Origin: Halothiobacillus sp.
GTDB taxonomy: Bacteria; Pseudomonadota; Gammaproteobacteria; Halothiobacillales; Halothiobacillaceae
Length of the DNA stretch: 64,000 nt
Direction of reading: 5' to 3'
Assembly (NCBI GenBank): GCA_024635755.1
Contig: JAGXIF010000029.1
Span: forward strand, 38,203 to 102,202
The notes beneath the pieces were generated by a model, which made no database searches, was not told the origin of the DNA, and worked only from the letters and a program-made list of their open reading frames with translations. Shown piece by piece: positions 1-8,569 of this stretch (positions within the stretch are counted from its first letter, which is position 1; every line of letters begins with the position of its first letter). A program made the translations under genes and the position numbers.

Positions 1-376
1 CAGCGGGTCCTCGATCCGCAATCCCACCAACACCACGCTGGTCCACACCAGCCGTGCCTCGCCCCGCCACGGCGGACCATGCCGCGGCTCGAAGGCCACG
101 CGCCCATCCGACCAGACCAGCCGCCCGCCCGCCCCGAACAAAGCCCGTCGGGGGCCGGCGCGCCAACCGCCACAGTCCCAGCGCGGCCAGCGACCACATG
201 GCCATCCGCCACCATGGCTCCCCGGGCGGCGACTGATTTACGGCCGTCAGCACGGGCCATTACCAGACGAGCAGCCCCAGGCTCAGGCAGGCGGCCGCGA
301 GCAGGGCCCACCAGAGGGCGAGCAGCACGGGATCGCGCCGCAGCGTTTCACGAAATCCTTGTGACGACGGCTTCAT
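1..376 (-). pseudogene. ygfX: Disrupted YgfX/CptA-like membrane protein (runs off left edge)
   Basis: Reading leftward from the ATG at 376, the frame encodes a short basic N-terminus and one membrane helix (LLALWWALLAAACLSLG). It then meets an in-frame TAA at 262-260. The same frame continues after the stop with a second helix (MAMWSLAALGLWRLARR). A shift at a G5 run (150-154) then leads into another frame with a YgfX-like C-terminal part (GGRLVWSDGRVAFEP...). Two helices followed by a small soluble domain is the YgfX/CptA plan. Placement divergent from ygfZ is the usual gammaproteobacterial neighbourhood. The two lesions make it a probable pseudogene. The homopolymer shift could be a sequencing error, but the stop is harder to explain that way. 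The C-terminus lies outside the window. Confidence 0.6.
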
Positions 377-493
377 GCTCTCCTTTCTACCACAGCCCTC
401 GCCCAGTCCCCGGGGCGGGAATGCTATCCTTGCGGCAGCCAACAGTTGCACACGCGCCACCGACTCAGGGTGGTCAACGCCAGGGGGAGCAAG

Positions 494-1546
494 ATGTCTG
501 ACGCGATTCAACAGCAGTGGCACGAGCTGACCCAGCCATCGGGGACGGCCGCCGTCCCGGATGACGCCCCGTTGCTGATCGGCCTAGCCGATCGCCGCGT
601 CATCGAAGTCAGCGGCAGCGAAGCGCGCGCCTTCCTCCAGGCCATCCTCACGCAGGACATCTTGGCCCTGGACGACCATGCCGCCACCTTCTCCGCCCTG
701 TGTAACGCCAAGGGCCGGGCGCTGGGGCTGTTGCGCGTGGTCGGCCATGAAGGGCGCTTTTTCCTGATCACGCGGGCGGACATCGCCGAAAGCCTGCAGA
801 AACGCCTGCAGATGTACGTGTTGCGCCGCGACGTCGAGCTGCGTCCGGCGGACCGCTGGGTCGCACTCGGCGTGATGCTGCCGGCAACGACCCGCTGCCC
901 CTTCGACGATCATGCCGCATGCGAGGTGATCGAACGTCTGGCCCGCCAGAACGGCGGGGACGACGCCCCCCGCTGGCCAGCCGACGTCGACGAGCAGGGG
1001 CGATTGTTCCTGCGCGAGGACATCGGCGGCATGTGCCGGATTGCCATCTTGGGCGAACAGGACCGGATGGCGCCACTGGTCGAACACGCCCGCGACGCGT
1101 CGCTTGTCCCCCAGGCGGCCTGGGACCGCGCCGAAATCGAGGACCGACTGCCGGAGGTGACCTCGCAGACGGTCGAGCACTACGTGCCGCAGTGGATCAA
1201 CCTCGACGAGCTGGGCGCCTTCAGCCTGAAAAAGGGCTGCTATCCGGGTCAGGAAGTGATCGCCCGCATGCATTACCTGGGCAAACCCAATCGTCGGCTG
1301 TTCGCCGGCCATGCACTTGCACTCGACCCGCCGGCGGCCGGCACACCGGTGGAAACGGCCGACGGCACCGCCGCGGGCGAGGTGGTCCGCAGCGCCCCCC
1401 TTTCCGACGACAGCGGCTCACGCCTGCTGGTGGTGATCAAACTCAAGCACCGGCATGACGCCCTGCGCATCGACGGGCTGGCCTTAAGCCTGGACCCCGC
1501 CGACACGCTCGCGGGCGACACCGCCCAGGCAGGGGCGCGACACTAA
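494..1546 (+). CDS. ygfZ: tRNA-modifying/folate-binding protein YgfZ
   Basis: Protein of 350 residues of the GcvT-like aminomethyltransferase fold that helps repair or maintain iron-sulfur enzymes such as MiaB. The diagnostic YgfZ signature KKGCYPGQE, with its conserved Cys, lies at about residues 246-254. The N-terminal GcvT-type domain reads LIGLADRRVIEVSGSEARAF. The start was chosen at 494 because an AGGGGGAG ribosome-binding site sits just upstream. An ATG at 446 in the same frame has no such site and would add a poor N-terminus. The divergent neighbour is the broken ygfX. Confidence 0.93.
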   Translation: MSDAIQQQWHELTQPSGTAAVPDDAPLLIGLADRRVIEVSGSEARAFLQAILTQDILALDDHAATFSALCNAKGRALGLLRVVGHEGRFFLITRADIAESLQKRLQMYVLRRDVELRPADRWVALGVMLPATTRCPFDDHAACEVIERLARQNGGDDAPRWPADVDEQGRLFLREDIGGMCRIAILGEQDRMAPLVEHARDASLVPQAAWDRAEIEDRLPEVTSQTVEHYVPQWINLDELGAFSLKKGCYPGQEVIARMHYLGKPNRRLFAGHALALDPPAAGTPVETADGTAAGEVVRSAPLSDDSGSRLLVVIKLKHRHDALRIDGLALSLDPADTLAGDTAQAGARH

Positions 1547-1609
1547 GGACCTCCGACCAAATACACCGGGGCAGGCACCGCAGGCCGCCTGCCCGACCCT
1601 ATTGATCCG

Positions 1610-2449
1610 ATGACCCAAGAGACCCATTCAAATCTCATGACTGATACCCACGCATCAGCCCGGCAACCGGGCAACGACGACCTGATCGTCGGCAGCCGCC
1701 GTTTCGGCTCGCGCCTGCTCACCGGCACCGGCAAGTTCAAGGACATGACCGAGACCCGCGAGGCGACCGACGCCGCCGGCAGCGAGATCGTCACGGTAGC
1801 CATCCGCCGCAGCAACATCGGCCAGAATCCCGACGAGCCCAATCTGCTCGACGTGCTGCCGCCGGAACGCTTCACGATCCTGCCGAACACCGCCGGCTGC
1901 TACACCGCCACCGAGGCGGTGCGCACCTGCCGCCTGGCACGCGAGCTGCTCGACGGCCACAACCTGGTCAAGCTCGAGGTCTTGGGCGACGAGAAGACGC
2001 TCTACCCCGACGTCACCGCCACCATGGCCGCCGCCGAGACGCTGGTCGCGGACGGCTTCGAGGTGATGGTCTACACCTCCGACGATCCCATCGTGGCCAA
2101 GCGGCTCGAGGAAATCGGCTGCGTCTCGGTGATGCCGCTGGCCGCGCCGATCGGTTCGGGGCTCGGTATCCAGAACAAGTACAACCTCATGACCATCATC
2201 GAGAATGCCGACGTGCCCATCATCGTCGACGCCGGCGTGGGTACCGCCTCCGATGCGGCCGTGGCCATGGAGCTGGGCTGCGACGGGGTCCTGCTGAACA
2301 GCGCCATCGCCCACGCCAAGAACCCGGTGATGATGGCCTCGGCGATGCGCAAGGCGATCGAGGCCGGCCGCGAGGCGTTCCTCGCCGGGCGCATGCCGCG
2401 CAAGCGCTTCGCCAGCGCCTCGTCGCCGATCGACGGCCTGTTCTTCTGA
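1610..2449 (+). CDS. thiG: Thiazole synthase ThiG
   Basis: Cytoplasmic TIM-barrel enzyme that condenses 1-deoxy-D-xylulose 5-phosphate, dehydroglycine and ThiS-thiocarboxylate to the thiazole phosphate of thiamine. The protein of 279 residues shows the ThiG order: [10 protein letters not shown] near residue 34, [12 protein letters not shown] near 92, the Schiff-base lysine in [10 protein letters not shown] (K121) and [11 protein letters not shown] for phosphate binding. The N-terminal 20 or so residues are dispensable, and an in-frame ATG at 1637 is an alternative start. No thiS precedes it; only 63 bases separate it from ygfZ, so the sulfur carrier must be encoded elsewhere. It lies 4 bp upstream of trmB, the usual thiG-trmB pairing. 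Confidence 0.95.
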   Translation: MTQETHSNLMTDTHASARQPGNDDLIVGSRRFGSRLLTGTGKFKDMTETREATDAAGSEIVTVAIRRSNIGQNPDEPNLLDVLPPERFTILPNTAGCYTATEAVRTCRLARELLDGHNLVKLEVLGDEKTLYPDVTATMAAAETLVADGFEVMVYTSDDPIVAKRLEEIGCVSVMPLAAPIGSGLGIQNKYNLMTIIENADVPIIVDAGVGTASDAAVAMELGCDGVLLNSAIAHAKNPVMMASAMRKAIEAGREAFLAGRMPRKRFASASSPIDGLFF

Positions 2450-2453
2450 TCCC

Positions 2454-3155
2454 ATGAGCGAGCCTACCGACAAGAGTGACGGCGTCCGCCGACGCATCCG
2501 CTCGTTCATCCGCCGCGAGGGCCGGCTGACGCCGGGCCAGCAGCGCGCGCTGAACGAACTGGGGCCCAAATACCTGATCGAGCCGACCGGCCCGGTGATC
2601 GACCCGGCCGAACTGTTCGGCCGGCAGGCACCATTGACCCTGGAAATCGGCTTCGGCAACGGCGACAGCCTGGTGGAAATGGCCGCTCGTGCACCGGAAA
2701 GGGACTTCATCGGGATCGAGGTCCACCGTCCCGGGGTGGGCCATCTCCTTAATGGTATCGAGCACTTCGGTCTGACCAATCTCATGGCCGTCTGCGGCGA
2801 TGCCGTGCCCTTCCTCGAACAGCGGTTGGCCGAGGAGAGCCTCGACCGGTTGCTGCTGTACTTCCCCGACCCCTGGCACAAGAAGCGCCACCACAAGCGG
2901 CGCATCGTGCAGACGCCGTTTGCCGACCTGGTCGCCCGCCGTCTCAAGCCCGGCGGCCTGTGGCACCTGGCGACCGACTGGGCCGAATACGGCGAGCACA
3001 TGCGCGCGGTGCTCGACCCGCACCCGGCCTTCGTCGCCGAGCATCGGGGAATCGGCGAAAACGCCCGTCCGGACTGGCGCCCCCGCACCAAGTTCGAGCG
3101 ACGGGGCGAAGAGCGCGGCCACCAGGTCTTCGACCTGCTCTATCGCCGCCGCTGA
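2454..3155 (+). CDS. trmB: tRNA (guanine-N7-)-methyltransferase TrmB
   Basis: SAM-dependent enzyme that forms m7G46 in the tRNA variable loop. The protein has 233 residues. The SAM-binding motif LEIGFGNG is at about 63-70, and the family hallmark YFPDPWHKKRHHKRR spans roughly 136-150. The C-terminus contains RTKFERRGEERGHQVFDL, matching the conserved TKFE...G...DL ending. It starts 4 bp after the thiG stop, so the two are probably co-transcribed. Confidence 0.95.
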   Translation: MSEPTDKSDGVRRRIRSFIRREGRLTPGQQRALNELGPKYLIEPTGPVIDPAELFGRQAPLTLEIGFGNGDSLVEMAARAPERDFIGIEVHRPGVGHLLNGIEHFGLTNLMAVCGDAVPFLEQRLAEESLDRLLLYFPDPWHKKRHHKRRIVQTPFADLVARRLKPGGLWHLATDWAEYGEHMRAVLDPHPAFVAEHRGIGENARPDWRPRTKFERRGEERGHQVFDLLYRRR

Positions 3156-3266
3156 CCACCCGGCCGCCCATCACGAATGTCGTCATCGCCCTTCCAGCCC
3201 CGGGCCGACCGCGCTGGAGTGTGATCGGGGCCGCGGGCCGAGGGGCGACAATCGATAGGCGTCAAC

Positions 3267-3295
3267 TTGTCCCCGTGGGTGTAAACCCCTATTAT
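3267..3295 (+). promoter_or_regulatory. Sigma-70-type promoter of phosphoribulokinase
   Basis: TTGTCC (3267-3272) and TATTAT (3290-3295) are separated by exactly 17 bp, close to TTGACA-17-TATAAT. The predicted start lies about 115 bases upstream of the phosphoribulokinase ATG. That leaves a long leader ending in a pyrimidine-rich stretch and the AGGAGGGA ribosome-binding site. A CbbR site would be expected nearby, but I could not identify a convincing LysR-type box. Confidence 0.5.
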
Positions 3296-3419
3296 CGTGG
3301 GTTTTCGGCCATGGCGGACCCTAGGCCCACCTCGATCCCACGTGGCCACGCGTCCGACTGGGCGACCCAGTTTCCACCGCTTTCTTTCTTACTTTCGTTA
3401 CTTTCCAGCAGGAGGGACC

Positions 3420-4313
3420 ATGTCCAAAAAGTATCCCGTTGTTGCGGTCACCGGCTCGTCTGGCGCGGGCACCACGACCGTCAAGACCGCCTTCCATCAC
3501 ATCTTCCACCGCGAGAACATCTCCCCGGTGGTCGTCGAGGGCGACAGCTTTCACAGCCTCAACCGCAAGGAAATGCGCGAGCGGATGGCCGCCGAATCCG
3601 AGAAGGGCAACAACTACTTCTCGCACTTCGGTCCGGAAGCCAACCACTTCGACAAGCTGGGCGAGCTGTTCAAGAACTTCGGCGAGTCCGGTTCGGGCAA
3701 GAAACGCTACTACCTGCACAGCGACGAGGAAGCCGCCGAGCACAACGCGCGCCTGAACACCAACCTGGGCCCGGGCGAGTTCACCCCCTGGGAAGACATC
3801 CCGACGGGCTCCGACCTGCTGTTCTACGAAGGCCTGCACGGTCTGGTGAAGACCGATGACGTCGACGTCGCCCAGCACGTCGATCTGGGCGTGGGTGTCG
3901 TGCCGATCGTCAACCTCGAGTGGATCCAGAAGATCTTCCGCGACAACGCCGAGCGGGGCTACTCCGCCGAGAAGATCGTCGACACCATCCTGCGCCGCAT
4001 GCCGGACTACGTGAACTACGTGACACCGCAGTTCTCGCAGACCGACGTCAACTTCCAGCGCGTGCCGACCGTCGACACCTCCAACCCGTTCATCGCCCGC
4101 GACATCCCGACCCCCGACGAGAGCGTGGTCGTGATCCGCTTCCGCGACCCGGATGAGTTCGGTGTCGATTTCCCGTATCTGCTCAGCATGATCCCGCACT
4201 CGTTCATGTCCCGCTACAACACCATCGTGGTGCCGGGCGGCAAGATGAGCTATGCCATGGACCTGATCCTGACCCCGCGCATCCATCGCCTGATCGAGGA
4301 GCGCGGCCAGTAA
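3420..4313 (+). CDS. prk: Phosphoribulokinase (class I)
   Basis: Phosphorylates ribulose 5-phosphate with ATP to ribulose 1,5-bisphosphate, the substrate of RuBisCO in the Calvin cycle. The protein of 297 residues matches the proteobacterial class I length. The P-loop GSSGAGTT is at residues 12-19, followed by VVEGDSFHSLNR. Further in are LFYEGLHG with the catalytic region and the IPHSFMSRYNTIVVPGGK stretch. The start is set by a strong GGAGGGA site 2-8 bases upstream; a longer frame to 3297 lacks one. It is not in a cbb operon here: trmB lies upstream and a diguanylate cyclase converges from downstream. Its presence shows autotrophy. Confidence 0.96.
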   Translation: MSKKYPVVAVTGSSGAGTTTVKTAFHHIFHRENISPVVVEGDSFHSLNRKEMRERMAAESEKGNNYFSHFGPEANHFDKLGELFKNFGESGSGKKRYYLHSDEEAAEHNARLNTNLGPGEFTPWEDIPTGSDLLFYEGLHGLVKTDDVDVAQHVDLGVGVVPIVNLEWIQKIFRDNAERGYSAEKIVDTILRRMPDYVNYVTPQFSQTDVNFQRVPTVDTSNPFIARDIPTPDESVVVIRFRDPDEFGVDFPYLLSMIPHSFMSRYNTIVVPGGKMSYAMDLILTPRIHRLIEERGQ

Positions 4314-4352
4314 GGCCCTACCCGCGGGGCATCCCCCCCCGTGATCATGAAA

Positions 4353-4388
4353 AAAGCCCCCGTCGGCAATGTGGCCGGCGGGGGCTTT
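4353..4388 (-). terminator. Intrinsic terminator between prk and the diguanylate cyclase
   Basis: A 15-bp stem (4353-4367 with 4374-4388, one T-G pair) closes a 6-base loop. On the minus strand it is followed by a run of U from the A-tract at 4350-4355, so it ends the diguanylate cyclase transcript. The plus-strand tail (CTTTGTCG) is weaker but may also stop prk transcripts. Confidence 0.85.
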
Positions 4389-4424
4389 GTCGTGTCGGGC
4401 GCCGCCTTCGACGCCACAGCCCGG

Positions 4425-6302
4425 CTATCGCGCCTTGCGCTGGTCGAAATAGCAGAAGGTACCGCGGCCGGCAGCCTTGGCGTCGTACATCGCCGCGTCG
4501 GCATGGTTGATCAGCGCCTCGGCGTCCGGGGCATGCTCCGGGAACACCGCGATGCCGATCGAGGCCCCCACCTTCACCTGCTCGCCATCCAGGACGAACG
4601 GCTGGGTGAGCGCCTCGATAAGCTTTGCGGCCACCTGGCCGGCAAAGCGCGGCGCGGGCAGCCCCTCGAGCAGGATCAGGAACTCGTCGCCGCCCAGCCG
4701 ACCGACGGTGTCCTCGTGACGCAGCAGCCGCAGGAGTCGTTGCGCCACCTCTTTGAGCAGGCGATCGCCCGCCGCATGGCCGAGCCGGTCGTTAACCTCC
4801 TTGAAGTGATCCAGATCGAGGAACAACACCGCCAGCGCCTCCTCGTCATGGTGGGCGCGAGCAACTGCCGCGGCAATACTATGCTTGAGCGCGCCCCGGT
4901 TGGGCAGATCGGTGAGCGAGTCGTGATGCGCCTGGTGGCGCATGCGACGCTCCGCCACCTTGTTCTCGGTGATGTCGTTGAAGATGTGGATGTAATGCCC
5001 AACGCGACCGCTCTCGTCGGTGACCCCACTGATGGTCTGCAACGCGGTCAGTCGCTCGCCCCACTTGTTTCGGTAGTCCATCTCGCCCTGCCAGCTGTGC
5101 TCGCGATGCAGTCGGTCACAGACATCCTGAAGCTGACCGGCATCGTCGTCGCCCAGCTGAAACAGTTCGGCAAGCGGCTGGCCGAGCACTTCCTCGACCT
5201 CAAAGCCCGTGATGCGGGTAAAGGCGGGGTTGACGCGCAGGATGTGGTGATGGGGCGAGGTGATCATGATCGCCTCGCCGGTCCCCTCGAACACGCTCGC
5301 CGCCAGACGCAGCTCGTCGGCCGACCGTTCCAGCTCCTCGGCCTGGCTCGACAAGCGCCGCAACACCGGGCTCAGCGCCCGGCCCGACAGGAAGGCCACC
5401 AAGGGCAGCAACAACAACACGACGCCCAGAGGCCACAACAGCCGGGTGACCACCGGTTGATAGAAACTCCAGAAAGGCGCCTCGACCAGCAACAGGCAGC
5501 GTCCGCCGCCCACCGGGGTATAGAACAGCACCTGGGTCTGGCCGTCGAACTGCGGCCAGACCACCCCGGGCCGATCGGGATCCACACGGTCGAGCCCCCC
5601 TGCAACGGAAGACGTCGCCTCCCGTATTACCAGCCCGTCACCGGCCTCGTTCACGCTCACAAGCCGGCGTTCGCGAAAATCGAGCAGGTAACCTCGCGCC
5701 GAAGGCTCCAGCGCGCGTGTGTCGACCAGCAGGCCCACCAGGCTGTCAACCTCGAAGAACAGCACGTCCGTGCCTAGGCGCCGGCCATTCGCATCGATTA
5801 TCGCGGCCGAGGCTCGCCAGAGTATCCGGCCATCGAGACGCACCAGGCGACTTTCCACCTCCACCAGCTCGTCCAACGCGGGATGGGCAGGCACCTCGGC
5901 GGTGGTGCCCGAGTCGGTGATCACCTCGCCGAATGGCCCCAGGCGCTGGACACCCACCAGTGCGGGCGAACTGTCGAGGGCGTCGGCCAGACGGGGCCGG
6001 GTGTATTCGATCAGTTCGGCCAGAGGGAGATCACCGTCGACATAGGCCTCCAGTCGGCGACGGATTTCCGTCCGGCTGACGATCTGGTGGGCGATGCCCT
6101 CGTAGCGCTGCACCAGGTTATCCAGCGCGGCCGCCTGGGCCTGGATGCCCATGAGGGTGCTGCGCTCGAGCCCCTCGCGTGACGACTGGTAGATCGGCAC
6201 GGCAGTGACCACGGCCACCAGCACGCCACTGATGAGGATCCCCAGCATGGAGAGCAACATTGCCTTGCGGCGGATCAGGCGAATGGCAGCGAGTTCAGAC
6301 AT
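4425..6302 (-). CDS. Membrane-bound PAS-GGDEF diguanylate cyclase
   Basis: Protein of 625 residues predicted to make cyclic di-GMP. A first membrane helix is at about residues 15-37 and an extracytoplasmic sensor region follows. A second helix (WPLGVVLLLLPLVAFLSGRAL) lies near residue 290, with a short linker after it. A PAS domain (SVFEGTGEAIMITSPHHHILRV...) covers roughly 345-460 and a GGDEF domain 460-620. The active-site motif GGDEF (537-541) is intact. An intact inhibitory I-site RHED sits exactly five residues before it, so the enzyme should be active and feedback-inhibited. No EAL domain is present. The gene is alone on its strand, ending at a strong terminator. The signal sensed is unknown. 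Confidence 0.9.
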   Translation of the reverse strand: MSELAAIRLIRRKAMLLSMLGILISGVLVAVVTAVPIYQSSREGLERSTLMGIQAQAAALDNLVQRYEGIAHQIVSRTEIRRRLEAYVDGDLPLAELIEYTRPRLADALDSSPALVGVQRLGPFGEVITDSGTTAEVPAHPALDELVEVESRLVRLDGRILWRASAAIIDANGRRLGTDVLFFEVDSLVGLLVDTRALEPSARGYLLDFRERRLVSVNEAGDGLVIREATSSVAGGLDRVDPDRPGVVWPQFDGQTQVLFYTPVGGGRCLLLVEAPFWSFYQPVVTRLLWPLGVVLLLLPLVAFLSGRALSPVLRRLSSQAEELERSADELRLAASVFEGTGEAIMITSPHHHILRVNPAFTRITGFEVEEVLGQPLAELFQLGDDDAGQLQDVCDRLHREHSWQGEMDYRNKWGERLTALQTISGVTDESGRVGHYIHIFNDITENKVAERRMRHQAHHDSLTDLPNRGALKHSIAAAVARAHHDEEALAVLFLDLDHFKEVNDRLGHAAGDRLLKEVAQRLLRLLRHEDTVGRLGGDEFLILLEGLPAPRFAGQVAAKLIEALTQPFVLDGEQVKVGASIGIAVFPEHAPDAEALINHADAAMYDAKAAGRGTFCYFDQRKAR

Positions 6303-6739
6303 CGATGCGTACTGAAATCCGAAAGGCCCGAGGATGGGCGCGAGAGAGGCACCGGGGCGCGCGTCCTGCGTATCGCCGGCAAGGCCTGCGCATTATTCCA
6401 GATTTAGCCGGCGACGGCCACCACCGAAAACCACTGAAAAAGCAGGGAAAACCCGCAAAAATGCACGTTTTGTGCGGCAAAAGTGCGCCGATCACTCCTC
6501 CAGTCTTCCGAAACGCGCGCAGAGATCGCCACGCTCCTGCGGCCCGCTCGGCGTCAGCCGCTCGACTGCCTCCGCCAACGCCTGCTCCAGAGTGACGCCG
6601 ATCGTCGGCCGGGTCGACAAAACGACGGTCGCGTTTGAACCAGATGACGAACCGGGGCATGGGCTTGAACATTTCTGTGCAAACCCTGTACACCGGTTAC
6701 ACACTCCAAAACCAAAGTGCCCGTTACTGGAGAACACCA
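6303..6739. other. Intergenic region with no confirmed gene
   Basis: This stretch separates the divergent diguanylate cyclase from the decayed fatty-acid cluster. It should contain both promoters. On the minus strand a frame ending at 6492 (TIGVTLEQALAEAVERL...) has plausible codon use. Its natural N-terminus (MFKPMPRFVIWFKRDRRFV) lies in another frame just upstream, so it may be a broken small gene of about 60 residues; I do not recognise it. An imperfect palindrome around 6463-6486 (GCACGTTTTG / CAAAAGTGC) is also present. Confidence 0.35.
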
Positions 6740-7346
6740 GTGCCGCTTACCCAACGCTTCCAACCCGCGGGTGACCAACCACTGGAGATTGCCGTGATCG
6801 GCTCCGGGATCGCCGATGGCAAGATCTGGCTGTCCGTCTATCCGCGCGTGCTCGGTTATCAGTTCAACCCGCTGACGGTCTGGTACTGCCACGATCGCAA
6901 CGGCGACCTGAATGGCGATTAACTGCGAGGTCAGCCACACCTTCGGCCAGCACCACCACTCCCTGCTGCACGACCATGGCCACCCCTCGCCGACCCGTGG
7001 CGGGCCCAGGCCGACAAGCTCTTCCTCGTCTCGCCGTTTCTCGACATGAACATGTACTACTATTTTTGTCTCAATCATCCGGGTGAGCAACTGTCGGTGG
7101 CCAAGGTCCGCAATGACTGAGGAGAGCCTCACGCTGGTGGCGACCCACACCGCGCGCCGCCGCGCATTGACCGACCGCCGTCTGTTCGGCGAGGCGCTGC
7201 GCATCCCGTTTCTCACCTTCAAAATAATCGGCCTAATTCACTGGCAGGCCCTCAAGATATGGCTCAAGGGCGGACGCTTTCACCAAAGCCCGCCACTACC
7301 GGAATCGGAGGTCAGCTCATGCCCACCGCCCAGTCACGAAAACTGA
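6740..7346 (+). pseudogene. Deletion fusion of amine-oxidase-like flavoprotein start with DUF1365 remnant
   Basis: The GTG at 6740, with GGAG upstream, opens a frame whose first 25 residues end in PLEIAVIGSGIA. This is the FAD/NAD Rossmann start of an amine-oxidase-like protein. It passes directly into VYPRVLGYQFNPLTVWYCHD, a central DUF1365 motif, as if most of the flavoprotein and the DUF1365 N-terminus were deleted. DUF1365 then continues in three successive frames: CEVSHTFGQHHHSLL (about 6925), LFLVSPFLDMNMYYYF (about 7020) and IHWQALKIWLKGGRF (about 7235). Stops at 6922 and 7119 interrupt it. In other proteobacteria the flavoprotein, DUF1365 and CFA-like genes are adjacent, so the order supports this reading. 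Confidence 0.75.
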
Positions 7347-8569
7347 GTTCGATCGACACGAATACGCCGACGGAAAGAGGGGCGCCGAACACGCTGCCGT
7401 TGACGGCCCGCTGGGTGAGCCATTTGCTCGACGATCTGCGCATCGGCCAGATACGCGTGACCACGGATAACGGCGGCCATGCCGCGTTCACGGGGCAGCA
7501 AATGCCCGAACTCGGTGCCCACTGTCATCTGCATCACCCGGCGCGATTGTCCTCGCGGATTGCCCGACTCGGTGACATCGGTATCGCCGAGGGCTTCATC
7601 GCCGGGGACTTCTCCACCGATGACCTGCCCTCCCTGCTGGAGATCGGCGCACGAAACCACGAGGCGATCGCCGCCGACCTCCGCCCGGGCTTCTGGCCCC
7701 GCCTAGGCCATCGCTTCCAGCACGCCCTGCGGGCCAACCACCGCCGCGGCAGCCGGCGCAATATCGCCGCGCACTACGATCTGGGCAATGATTTCTACCG
7801 GCTGTGGCTGGACGAATCGATGACCTACTCGGCGGCGCTGTTCAACCAGTCCGACGAACCGCTCGTCCTGGCCCAGCAACGCAAGTACGACCGACTCCTC
7901 GACCATCTCGACACCCGGCCAGGCGAGCGCCTACTGGAAGTCGGCTGCGGCTGGGGTGGCCTGGCCGAACGAGCGGCTCAACGCGGGCTGACCGTCGACG
8001 GCCTGACCCTGTCCACCGAACAACTGGCTTACGGCCGCGACCGACTGGCACGCGCTGGCCTCGACGACCGGGCTCGCCTGCACCTGACCGACTACCGCGA
8101 CCAGCAGGGGACGTACGATCACATCGTCTCGATCGAGATGTTCGAGGCGGTCGGCGAGCGCTATTGGCCCACCTATTTTCGCCACCTACACGAACGGCTG
8201 CGTTCCGGCGGCCGGGCGGCGATCCAGGTTATCACCATCGACGAATCCGCTTTCGAGGCCTATAGCCGCAAACCCGACTTCATCCAGCTCTATATCTTTC
8301 CTGGCGGAATGCTCCCCACGATCGGGCGGTTCCACGCCGAGGCACAGGCGGCCGGCCTTGTGGTGCGGGAAACCCACCTGTTCGGCCGCGATTACGCCCA
8401 CACGTTGGCCCGCTGGCACGAACGCTTCGACGCCGCCGAGGAACAACTGGAGGCCATGGGTTTCGATCACGCCTTCCGTCAGACCTGGCGCTACTATCTG
8501 GCCTACTGTCAGGCAGGCTTTCTCACCGGGCGGATCAACGTCGCCCAGGTCATCCTAGGGAAACCGTGA
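7319..8569 (+). CDS. Cyclopropane-fatty-acyl-phospholipid synthase family methyltransferase
   Basis: SAM-dependent methyltransferase of 416 residues acting on unsaturated acyl chains of membrane phospholipids. The motifs AHYDLGN (151-157), LDESMTYSAALF (164-175), SAM loop EVGCGWGG (207-214) and EMFEAVGERYW (273-283) are all present. So is LYIFPGGMLPT. The start at 7319 has GGAGG upstream and overlaps the end of the DUF1365 remnant; an upstream ATG at 7259 is less likely. It belongs to the cluster type with flavoprotein, DUF1365, MFS and DUF3833. In that cluster the methyltransferase may make methylated or furan precursors rather than a classical cyclopropane. It is intact although its neighbours are broken. 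Confidence 0.88.
   Translation: MPTAQSRKLSSIDTNTPTERGAPNTLPLTARWVSHLLDDLRIGQIRVTTDNGGHAAFTGQQMPELGAHCHLHHPARLSSRIARLGDIGIAEGFIAGDFSTDDLPSLLEIGARNHEAIAADLRPGFWPRLGHRFQHALRANHRRGSRRNIAAHYDLGNDFYRLWLDESMTYSAALFNQSDEPLVLAQQRKYDRLLDHLDTRPGERLLEVGCGWGGLAERAAQRGLTVDGLTLSTEQLAYGRDRLARAGLDDRARLHLTDYRDQQGTYDHIVSIEMFEAVGERYWPTYFRHLHERLRSGGRAAIQVITIDESAFEAYSRKPDFIQLYIFPGGMLPTIGRFHAEAQAAGLVVRETHLFGRDYAHTLARWHERFDAAEEQLEAMGFDHAFRQTWRYYLAYCQAGFLTGRINVAQVILGKP

Noticed and set aside
1655..3091. Long minus-strand open frame opposite thiG and trmB (478 codons)
   Set aside because: It lies antisense to two certain genes, has arginine/serine-rich low-quality sequence and is an expected artefact of GC-rich codon bias.
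4341..5777. Plus-strand open frame opposite the diguanylate cyclase
   Set aside because: It mirrors the GGDEF/PAS gene, has no domain and is rich in His/Gln/Arg as shadow frames usually are.
6492..6737. Minus-strand small gene of about 60-80 codons
   Set aside because: Part has good codon use but the plausible N-terminus is in another frame and I know no homologue; left as a note in the region entry.
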